In this document: one piece after another, positions 7,898-14,933 of the stretch
Layout of the letters: each line of letters begins with the position of its first letter
How positions within the stretch are numbered: position 1 is the stretch's first letter
From: Hydrogenobaculum sp. 3684
GTDB taxonomy: Bacteria > Aquificota > Aquificia > Aquificales > Aquificaceae
DNA length: 64,000 bases
Assembly: GCF_000213785.1 (NCBI RefSeq)
Contig: NC_015557.1
Location: 620,001-684,000 of the forward strand
Direction: 5' to 3'
Program-made: the position numbers and the translations under genes
Notes under the pieces: model-generated
The model's input: only the letters and a program-made list of their open reading frames with translations
Told to the model about the DNA's origin: nothing
The model's database searches: none

Positions 7898-10213
7898 ATG
7901 ATAAAAGTAGATTTACATCTTCACTCTCAAGCTTCAAACAGGCCAGGTGGCTACATTTCTGAAAAGCTAAAAATAGGCGAGAGTTACACCAAGCCCAAAA
8001 AGCTCTACGAGACCTTGTCAAATAGAGGGATGACGCTATTTACCATCACAGACCACGATACCATAGACGGATGCCTTGAAATAGCCCATCTTCCCGGTGT
8101 TTTCATATCGGAAGAGATCACTACATATTTTCCAGAGGATAGATGCAAAGTCCACGTTATAGCCATCGATATAAATCAAAAGTATCACGACGATATACAG
8201 CATATAAGAGGAAATATATATGAACTCGTAGATTATCTTCAGTTCAACAATATAATCCATATACTGGCTCACCCCCTTTACGATATGGATGGAAAACTAA
8301 ATAAAACTCATATAGAGAGATTTTTACTTTTATTTGACAACTGGGAAGTACTAAATGGCACAAGGTCAAAGACTTCTTCAATTATTACAAAAAAGATAGC
8401 AAAATCTTACACCAAAAAGGACTTAGAAGATCTTGCAAACAAATACGGCTTTTTTAAAAGAAAAAGAGATTTTATAGCTTTTACCGGCGGATCAGACGAC
8501 CATGGTGGGCTTGATCTTGGTTATGGATATACTATAGCAGAAGGCTCCAGTGTAGAGGATCTCAAGAAAGCCATAGAAAACGGCACCACAAAAGTAGATG
8601 GCTATCATGGAAATCCAAAAAGACTGACACACATGGTGATGAATATAGCAAAAGAGGGCATGAAAAAAAGGTATAACCTTGGAAACCTTGGCTATCTTTT
8701 AGATACACTTTTTGAACAAAAAGACACTACTAAGTATTCGTTTTTGGATTCTATATTGGGTAAAAGTTCTGTGGTTACATTCATAGAAAACGTCATCAAT
8801 TTTAAAGGTATGGTATCGGAAAATCCTCACGAAAACATCTTTCAATTTTTCTCAAACATGCTTCCTTACACGTTAAATCAAATAAAATCTATGAAATCCT
8901 TTGATTTTGATAAGCTAAGCGCTTACATAGGAAGAAGCGTTATATTTTTGGCTCCATATATAGCTTATCTATCTGTCTACAAACAAAGAGCCGATGAGAA
9001 AAACATATCCAAAAGATTTTACAAAGAATTTTTCAATGAAGAACACATTGACGGCAAAGTAGCATATTTTACCGATACATTTTTTGATATAAACGGCGTA
9101 GCTAAAACCACTCAAAAGCTTCTTGATTTGGCCAAAGAAGAGGAGCTAAACATCAAGTTTATAATCTCAGACGAAAGATGTATTGAAGATAGTCATATTA
9201 AAAACTTTAAACCAATGATTTCTTTTGCTTTACCAGAGTATGAGAATATCACCATAAATATACCAAATCTTTTAGAGCTTTTAGATTATGTAGAATCAGA
9301 AAATTTTGATATCGTGTATGCTGCCACCCCAGGGGTTATAGGTATCTACGCCCTTATAATAGCCAAAGTCCTTGGTATTCCTTTTGTATCTGCTTATCAT
9401 ACAGATTTTCCAGAATACGCCTATAGATATACCTCTGAGCCTTATTTTAAATACGCTGCTGAAATGCTTATGAAAACCTTCTACGGTTTGTCAGACAGAG
9501 TGTTGATCCCAAGTTTTTCTTACTATGAAAAGCTTAAAAACTACGGTATAAAAGAGGACAAGCTGGTAATTTTCAAAAGAGGTGTAAACAAGGAAAAATT
9601 TAACCCCATCTTTAGAGATAAGGATTTTTGGAAAAACTTTGACCCCACTTACAGAGGAGAAAGAGTAATTGTCTATATAGGAAGAGTTGCAAAAGAAAAA
9701 GATTTAGACGTGTTTATAGAGGTTTTTGAGCTTTTAAAAGAAGAGAGAAACCTAAAGTTTGCAATAGTAGGAGATGGACCATATAAGTATGAACTTGAAA
9801 AAGTTTATAAAGATAGGATTATGTTTACGGGATTTTTGGAGGGGGAGGATTTATCAAAAGCCTATGCCAGCGCAGATATATTTTTGTTTCCAAGCACCAC
9901 AGAAACCTTTGGAAACGTAGTGTTAGAAGCTATGGCTAGCGGGCTTGTGCCTTTGGTATCTGATAAAGGCGGTGCCAAAGAGCATATAACTCATGGGCAA
10001 AACGGCTTTATAATAAACCAAAACAATCCAGTAGAGTATGCAAACCTTGTAAAAAAACTTTTAGAAGATCATTTCTATTACAAAGAGATAAAACAAAGAG
10101 CTATAGATTATGCCCATAGCTTAGATGAGAGAGAGCTTTTATTGGAGATGATAAACTTGTTATCTTTTAACAAAGTAAGGAGTATAGAGTTTTCAGAAGA
10201 AAGCGTTGCATGA
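7898..10213 (+). CDS. PHP phosphoesterase-GT4 glycosyltransferase fusion
   Basis: A 771-residue fusion. Residues 1-240 are a PHP domain with the metal-binding motifs HLHSQAS, TITDHDTIDG, a His in ILAHPLYD and GSDDHGG. Residues about 390-760 are a GT4 (GT-B) glycosyltransferase with IGRVAKEKD, VGDGPYKYEL and the nucleotide-sugar motif STTETFGNVVLEAMASG, followed by GGAKEH. The GT part resembles enzymes that glycosylate lipids using GDP- or UDP-sugars. The PHP part could hydrolyse a phosphate ester of the substrate or product. The start ATG follows AGGGAGG. Its stop overlaps the next GT4 gene by ATGA, so the two enzymes are made together. The Pho-like box upstream suggests use under phosphate limitation, for example in phosphate-free glycolipid synthesis. 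Confidence 0.85.
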   Translation: MIKVDLHLHSQASNRPGGYISEKLKIGESYTKPKKLYETLSNRGMTLFTITDHDTIDGCLEIAHLPGVFISEEITTYFPEDRCKVHVIAIDINQKYHDDIQHIRGNIYELVDYLQFNNIIHILAHPLYDMDGKLNKTHIERFLLLFDNWEVLNGTRSKTSSIITKKIAKSYTKKDLEDLANKYGFFKRKRDFIAFTGGSDDHGGLDLGYGYTIAEGSSVEDLKKAIENGTTKVDGYHGNPKRLTHMVMNIAKEGMKKRYNLGNLGYLLDTLFEQKDTTKYSFLDSILGKSSVVTFIENVINFKGMVSENPHENIFQFFSNMLPYTLNQIKSMKSFDFDKLSAYIGRSVIFLAPYIAYLSVYKQRADEKNISKRFYKEFFNEEHIDGKVAYFTDTFFDINGVAKTTQKLLDLAKEEELNIKFIISDERCIEDSHIKNFKPMISFALPEYENITINIPNLLELLDYVESENFDIVYAATPGVIGIYALIIAKVLGIPFVSAYHTDFPEYAYRYTSEPYFKYAAEMLMKTFYGLSDRVLIPSFSYYEKLKNYGIKEDKLVIFKRGVNKEKFNPIFRDKDFWKNFDPTYRGERVIVYIGRVAKEKDLDVFIEVFELLKEERNLKFAIVGDGPYKYELEKVYKDRIMFTGFLEGEDLSKAYASADIFLFPSTTETFGNVVLEAMASGLVPLVSDKGGAKEHITHGQNGFIINQNNPVEYANLVKKLLEDHFYYKEIKQRAIDYAHSLDERELLLEMINLLSFNKVRSIEFSEESVA

Positions 10214-11346
10214 AACTTTTAGATATAACGCATTTTTATTCAGATAAAAGCGGTGGTATAAAAACCTATATAAACAACAAGATAGAGTATTTTAAGGACA
10301 AAGATATTGAGCATGTTCTGATAGTGCCTGGCAAAAAAGATAATATTAATTATATAAACCATAGCAAGATATATCAAATCAAATCCCCTTACATGTTGGT
10401 TTGGAAACAGTATAGGCTTCTTGTCAACCATCAAAAGATAGCAAACATTATCCAATACGAAAAACCAGATATCGTAGAAATAGGATCGTTATTTTTACTA
10501 CCATCTTTTATAAAAAAATTAAAAGAAAAGCTTAATTTTAGGATGATTGGTTTTTTTCATTCTAACTTGGAGAAAAGTCTATCAAACATTCTCAAACTAA
10601 ACAAAGAAGATAGTGTAGTATCAAAGATGACCAGAAAATATATCTACAAAGCCTACAGCGATATGGATTTGATAATAGCTCCTTCTTTTTATGTAAAAGA
10701 CTATCTAAATACTTTGGGCTTATACAACGTAGAGGTGGTTTATCATGGCATAGATGTTGGGTTTTTTGAAAACCAAGCACCAGATAAAGACCTTCAAAAC
10801 GCTTTAAAAGGTAAAATAGCGCTTATATATGTGGGAAGGTTTTCCAAAGATAAAAACTTTTTAGAGCTTTTAGATATATTTAAAACAGTATATAGCTTAG
10901 ATAACAGATTTCATCTAATTTTAGTAGGGGATGGACCAGACAAAAAGCATATAAACAAGATCCTTGATAGGGGTTTTACGGTTTTTGATTATATAAAAGA
11001 TAAAAAAACCCTGGCAGGGCTTTACAAGGCATCTGATATATTTGTCAGCGCTTCCAAATCCGATACCTTTGGTTATTCTATAATAGAAGCCCAGGCCTGC
11101 GGGCTTCCAGTGGTGGCTTACAAGGATGTATCGTTTCCAGAGATTGTTTATTATAAAAATTATCTTGCCTCTTCAAAAGAAGAGTTTATAAAAAATCTAC
11201 TCATTTTATCAAAAACATACCAACATCTTGATAAAAGCCAAATAAAAGACTTTGTAAAAGAGCGATTTTCTCTGGAAAAGAATATGGAGGAGCTGTTTTT
11301 CATATACAAGTCCTTAAGTGGTTTGTATCAAAAGCGCTTCGCTTGA
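10210..11346 (+). CDS. GT4 family glycosyltransferase
   Basis: A 378-residue GT-B fold glycosyltransferase. The N-terminal acceptor domain starts with DITHFYSDKSGGIKTYI, and the C-terminal donor domain contains YVGRFSKDKN, VGDGPDKKHI and the E-x7-E motif in SDTFGYSIIEAQACGLP. It begins within the ATGA overlap with the PHP-GT gene, so the two are probably sequential enzymes on one lipid- or saccharide-linked substrate. There is no signal peptide or membrane helix. The tail overlaps a decayed reading frame on the opposite strand. Confidence 0.9.
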   Translation: MKLLDITHFYSDKSGGIKTYINNKIEYFKDKDIEHVLIVPGKKDNINYINHSKIYQIKSPYMLVWKQYRLLVNHQKIANIIQYEKPDIVEIGSLFLLPSFIKKLKEKLNFRMIGFFHSNLEKSLSNILKLNKEDSVVSKMTRKYIYKAYSDMDLIIAPSFYVKDYLNTLGLYNVEVVYHGIDVGFFENQAPDKDLQNALKGKIALIYVGRFSKDKNFLELLDIFKTVYSLDNRFHLILVGDGPDKKHINKILDRGFTVFDYIKDKKTLAGLYKASDIFVSASKSDTFGYSIIEAQACGLPVVAYKDVSFPEIVYYKNYLASSKEEFIKNLLILSKTYQHLDKSQIKDFVKERFSLEKNMEELFFIYKSLSGLYQKRFA

Positions 11347-11452
11347 CTCTTCTATAACAGGTTTTAGAAGTTTTTTGGACTCTTTTTTAAGCTCTGCCAA
11401 CCTTTTTGATATCTCTTGAGAACTCTTGTACTAGGGCTTGTTCAAGTTGCAT
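11314..11452 (-). pseudogene. Frameshifted small coiled-coil protein gene
   Basis: On the minus strand an ATG at 11452 overlaps the stop of the gene at 11442-11729 and opens MQLEQALVQE. It then runs into a stop after 21 codons. If one T is removed just after the GAG codon, the frame continues as SQEISKRLAELKKESKK, then LLKPVIEESSEA, to a stop at 11314-11316. This looks like a short helical protein with a single-base insertion, lying partly inside the end of the glycosyltransferase gene. It could also be chance. Confidence 0.35.
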
Positions 11453-11729
11453 ACTGGCGATTATCTACAATCGTTTGCTCTAAAATCTCTATGGCTTTTG
11501 GGGCTAATATGTGTGAAAGCTTTTCCCTAATACTATTAGGTATAATAATTTCCTCGTATGCTCTTTGGTACTTTTGGTCTTTGCTAAACTTCTCGGCTTT
11601 AAAATAAAACAGTGTATTGTAATTTTTATTATAAGTGATCATATGGTACATCCCATTATCAAATATCGATAACAAAAGCTCTTCACCCTCTTCCAACAAA
11701 TGCTTAAGTTCATCCAAACTTTTAACCAT
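11442..11729 (-). CDS. Hypothetical protein
   Basis: A 95-residue soluble protein with an acidic helical N-terminus (MVKSLDELKHLLEEGEELLL), a central beta-rich stretch with several tyrosines, and a helical C-terminus. I do not recognise the family. The start ATG is preceded by AAGGAGG at good spacing, which supports it being real. It is transcribed opposite to its neighbours. Its stop overlaps the start of a small frameshifted coiled-coil frame, so the pair may be a decayed two-gene unit. Confidence 0.6.
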   Translation of the reverse strand: MVKSLDELKHLLEEGEELLLSIFDNGMYHMITYNKNYNTLFYFKAEKFSKDQKYQRAYEEIIIPNSIREKLSHILAPKAIEILEQTIVDNRQYAT

Positions 11730-11853
11730 GGCACTGCACCTCCTTTGAATTTTAAATTGGTAAAGTTAATTTTTGGTTAAGATGGCTAAAATATTTTGTG
11801 ATTGAGCCGATAAACATTGTTTTTGCTTTGCAAAATAAAGGTATAAAAATTTT

Positions 11854-11895
11854 TTAACAAATATTAATAAAAAATTAACATAATGAAAATAAAAT
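11854..11895 (+). promoter_or_regulatory. Pho-box-like triple repeat with -10 box
   Basis: Three half-sites, TTAACA (11854), TTAATA (11864) and TTAACA (11875), are spaced 10 and 11 bp apart. TAAAAT (11890-11895) begins 9 nt after the last. The AGGGAGG ribosome site and the start of the first TonB-dependent receptor follow. Confidence 0.6.
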
Positions 11896-11918
11896 GAAAT
11901 TATTAGGGAGGTAGATTT

Positions 11919-14108
11919 ATGAAGATTAGATTAGCTTGTACTTTTAGTTTAGCAATGGTAAGCTTTGCATTTGCAGAGACACCGCTTCTAAATGTAGAAG
12001 TCAATGCACATAAAACCAAAGAAAACACCCCAAGCAAATTAGTAAAAACTACAAAATATACAAAAGCCAAGGAAAAAGTGGAAAGACCTTTGATAAACAA
12101 GCTTACATCTTCTGGTGGTGGAAACGTTTTTCAAGCTCTTGAGCTTCTTCCTTCAGTAAACTTCCAAACTCAAGATCCTTACGGTTTATCTGGAGGAGAG
12201 ATAACTATAAGAGGTTTCAACAACAACCAAATAGGATTGACAATAGACGGCATGCCACTTATGGACTCAGGAAACTACGCTCTATATCCAAATGAATATA
12301 TGGATTTGGAAAACTTAGAAGCTGAAACTATCACAAGAGGTGGCACTGGAAAAGCAAGCCCACTCTACTCAGATTTAGGTGGTAGAATAGCTTTAAGAAC
12401 GATACCACCAAAAGATAAGCTTGGCTTAGAGTTAGAGCAAATATTTGGCTCTTATGCTTTTGAAAAATCTTTTGTAAGACTGGATAGCGGATTATTGCCC
12501 CTTATGAACTCAAAGTTTTTTATATCATTTTCTCATGCTCAAGCTGACAAGTGGAAAGGCCCAGGTCAAAATCCTAAGTTTAGAGACCACGTAACTTTTG
12601 GCTGGGTAGCAAATTTAAATAGACTACATATAGATTTTTACATGGACGAAAACGATCAGGTAAATTACTATTATAGAGGTCTTACCTACCAACAAGCCCA
12701 AAACTTGAGTGCTAACAAAGATTTTGATTACAACGGTAGTCTCACTGGTAATCCAGCCGTAGATGCATACTATTACAAATTTTTTCATAACCCATATCAA
12801 AACTATGAATTTAGAGGAGATATAAGCTTTGATGTAAGTAAAAATTTCTATGTCGATTTAAAGCCTTATTACTGGAGAGGTAGAGGGGGAGGATCTTCTG
12901 CATATTACAATAGCAGGGGTAACTACATAAATTACGGTATTTCATACAATTATACAAAAAGACCTGGTTTTATAGCCCAAGCGGTTTTCCATAAAAATCC
13001 TTTCAAAGTAACAGCTGGTTTTTGGTATGAAAGGGCAGATCTTGAAAACTTTAGCACAAACTTTAAGCTAAACAACTTCCAAAACGGCAATTACAACACA
13101 ACTTTTAACTACTACGGATATATAGATAAAGTGTACACCACCACTCAAACACCCTATGTTATATTTGATCTAAAAGATTTTCATCGTTTTGATGTTGAAC
13201 TAGGTTTAAAATACGCTCAAGTAAAAAGAGATTATAAAGAGTTTAATACCAACAACTTACCATATCTTCCAGACGATGATATATACAACTATCCTCTTAG
13301 TATAATCTCAGATGAATCTTATGTAAAAACTTATAGAAAATTTTTACCAAGTATCAACATAGGTTATAAGATAAATAGATACCTTTATCCATATTTCAAC
13401 TATGCAAAAAACTTCCAAGTTCCAGAAAGTTATCAAGGTTCACCACCAAAAGGAACCACTACACAAGAAATAATCAACAACTTATCACCAGAAGAAGCTG
13501 ATTCTTACGATGCTGGTGTTAATATAACACTTGGCAAATTTATAATAAAACCAGACATCTACTATGTAGATTACAAAAATAAGATCGAATACTTTCCAGA
13601 GCCAAACAACCCAAATATTACATATCCCCAAAACGTAGGTAAAGTAAAAGCCTACGGCGGTGAACTGGAAGTCTTAGGTAACCTTATAAAAAACCTAACT
13701 TTAATAAGCTCTTTTTCTTACAATAGGGCAAAATTTGACAACGGATACTATTCTGGCAAAACCTTTCTAAACGTGGCTGGAAACCAGCTTCCAAATACAC
13801 CTAAGTATATGGGAAAACTCGGCTTAGACTACAAGATTTATGGATTTGATATATTCCCTTATCTAATATATGAAGGCCCAAGATACGGCGATTCAATAAA
13901 TAATCAAGAAATCCCCCCATACGTAGTGGCAAATCTAAATGTATCAAGAGACTTTAATATATTTGGTAAAAAGTTTTACGGCTTTTTAAACGTATTAAAC
14001 CTTACCAACAAAACATATATAGGTTATATAGGCGCTGGTGATACTTCTGGTACTTACTATGTAGCGCCACCTATAACAGTATCTGCTGGTTTGAGGGCAT
14101 ACTTTTAA
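11919..14108 (+). CDS. TonB-dependent outer-membrane receptor
   Basis: A 729-residue outer-membrane gated channel. It has a signal peptide (MKIRLACTFSLAMVSFAFAE), a plug domain with the usual ITIRGFNNNQIGLTIDGMP and GGTGKASPLYSDLGGRI motifs (about residues 60-160), and then a beta-barrel ending in a C-terminal Phe (SAGLRAYF), as needed for BAM-mediated insertion. The ligand is not readable from sequence. Pho-like boxes here and before the tonB operon, plus a secreted phosphoesterase encoded nearby, make a phosphorus-containing ligand a reasonable guess. The start ATG follows AGGGAGG. Confidence 0.92.
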   Translation: MKIRLACTFSLAMVSFAFAETPLLNVEVNAHKTKENTPSKLVKTTKYTKAKEKVERPLINKLTSSGGGNVFQALELLPSVNFQTQDPYGLSGGEITIRGFNNNQIGLTIDGMPLMDSGNYALYPNEYMDLENLEAETITRGGTGKASPLYSDLGGRIALRTIPPKDKLGLELEQIFGSYAFEKSFVRLDSGLLPLMNSKFFISFSHAQADKWKGPGQNPKFRDHVTFGWVANLNRLHIDFYMDENDQVNYYYRGLTYQQAQNLSANKDFDYNGSLTGNPAVDAYYYKFFHNPYQNYEFRGDISFDVSKNFYVDLKPYYWRGRGGGSSAYYNSRGNYINYGISYNYTKRPGFIAQAVFHKNPFKVTAGFWYERADLENFSTNFKLNNFQNGNYNTTFNYYGYIDKVYTTTQTPYVIFDLKDFHRFDVELGLKYAQVKRDYKEFNTNNLPYLPDDDIYNYPLSIISDESYVKTYRKFLPSINIGYKINRYLYPYFNYAKNFQVPESYQGSPPKGTTTQEIINNLSPEEADSYDAGVNITLGKFIIKPDIYYVDYKNKIEYFPEPNNPNITYPQNVGKVKAYGGELEVLGNLIKNLTLISSFSYNRAKFDNGYYSGKTFLNVAGNQLPNTPKYMGKLGLDYKIYGFDIFPYLIYEGPRYGDSINNQEIPPYVVANLNVSRDFNIFGKKFYGFLNVLNLTNKTYIGYIGAGDTSGTYYVAPPITVSAGLRAYF

Positions 14109-14125
14109 AGGCTTCTTTTTCATGC
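14103..14125 (+). repeat. 23-bp direct repeat at the end of receptor gene 1 (copy 1)
   Basis: The last codon and stop of the receptor gene, followed by AGGCTTCTTTTTCATGC, recur exactly at 17328-17350 after the second receptor gene. The two copies bracket the mntA/hepT remnant and receptor 2. Both are followed by G-rich DNA. Confidence 0.85.
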
Positions 14126-14146
14126 GGGCTTAAGGGGAGGGGAGGG
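14126..14146 (+). other. Potential G-quadruplex
   Basis: Four G-runs on the + strand (GGG, GGGG, GGGG, GGG) with loops of 5, 1 and 1 nt sit directly after the 23-bp repeat. Such a tract is conspicuous in this AT-rich sequence. It could act as a 3' end or stability element for the receptor mRNA. No function is shown. Confidence 0.45.
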
Positions 14147-14173
14147 AAGATAAAATACTCAAAACGATTATAC

Positions 14174-14201
14174 TTGACATAAAAATATTTTTATTTAAAC
14201 T
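14174..14201 (+). promoter_or_regulatory. Promoter for mntA-like gene
   Basis: TTGACA at 14174-14179 and TAAACT at 14196-14201 with a 16-nt spacer. The ATG follows 7 nt after the -10 box, which implies a leaderless message. Confidence 0.5.
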
Positions 14202-14208
14202 ATTTTAT

Positions 14209-14538
14209 ATGCAAGCTATAAAAGAGCAAAATTTAAAAGAGCAAGTATTTGAGTTTTTAAAAACGCATAAAGATGAATTATATGAGAAATTTGGAGTATT
14301 GCATGGAGGGTTTTTTGGCTCTGTGGCAAAAGGAAAAGAGAAGGAAAACAGCGATATAGACATATATGTAGAGATTGAATACTCAAGGATAGATCTTAAT
14401 GCTTATTTAGAATTAATTGAGTATCTTGAAAAGGCTTTTAAAAGAAAAGTAGATATAATAACCAGCAACCAGTTAAAGCACATGAGGAATCATTATAAGC
14501 AAAACATCATTAAAAATGAAATAATTCATGTCTTCTGA
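14209..14538 (+). CDS. MNT-domain nucleotidyltransferase antitoxin (MntA-like)
   Basis: A 109-residue minimal nucleotidyltransferase. The catalytic motif GSVAKGKEKENSDIDIYV has the GS-x(n)-DxD arrangement that binds nucleotide and metal, and a third acidic residue lies in KVDIIT. In MntA/HepT pairs this protein AMPylates, and so neutralises, a HEPN RNase toxin. The partner HEPN gene follows with its ATG inside this gene, but it is broken, so this antitoxin is probably an orphan. Confidence 0.85.
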   Translation: MQAIKEQNLKEQVFEFLKTHKDELYEKFGVLHGGFFGSVAKGKEKENSDIDIYVEIEYSRIDLNAYLELIEYLEKAFKRKVDIITSNQLKHMRNHYKQNIIKNEIIHVF

Positions 14539-14813
14539 AAAAGAGAGGCTATCTAATAGACATTTTGCAAACCTGTGAGCTTATAGTAAAACATACACAA
14601 AATATTTCTTTTGATGCTTTTATGAAAAACCAAGAAAAACAAGCAGCCATAATATATTGGATTGAATGTAATAAAATGACTGGTATGAGAGACGTATTAA
14701 TTCACAACTATGCCGATGTAGATTATCATATAGTGTGGAAAGTAGCAACCGTTGATATCCCTGATTTAATGGAGCAGATAAAGCAAGTTTTAAACGATGA
14801 GTTTAAACATTAA
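14528..14813 (+). pseudogene. Broken HEPN toxin gene (HepT-like)
   Basis: The ATG at 14528 overlaps the end of the MNT gene and starts MSSEKERL, but the frame then shifts. Two bases appear to be missing, after which LIDILQTCELIVKHTQ continues in another frame to 14813. The HEPN RX4H motif survives in MRDVLIHNY. About 25 residues normally found between the AIIYWIE helix and the W-x-KMTGMR segment are also missing. Both lesions suggest loss of function. A downstream start at about 14565 could still yield an 82-residue fragment. Confidence 0.75.
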
Positions 14814-14845
14814 GCTCATTTTATACTTTAAACACAAGAAACTCC

Positions 14846-14899
14846 TTAACAGAAAATTAAACATTTCTTAATAATATTTTAACATTAATCAATTATAAT
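14846..14899 (+). promoter_or_regulatory. Pho-box-like array of four repeats with -10 box
   Basis: Half-sites TTAACA (14846), TTAAAC (14857), TTAATA (14868) and TTAACA (14879) are each exactly 11 bp apart. A perfect TATAAT (14894-14899) begins 9 nt after the last. This is the best example in the window of two tandem PhoB/PhoP-type boxes. It drives the second TonB-dependent receptor. Confidence 0.7.
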
Positions 14900-14933
14900 C
14901 TGTGCAGGTAAGAAATTGAATAGGAGGAAGAAT

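Noticed and set aside
11730-11853. Iron-responsive (Fur) box or cobalamin riboswitch before receptor gene 1
   Set aside because: No palindromic Fur-type sequence and no conserved B12-box sequence could be found; the only patterned element is the TTAACA repeat.
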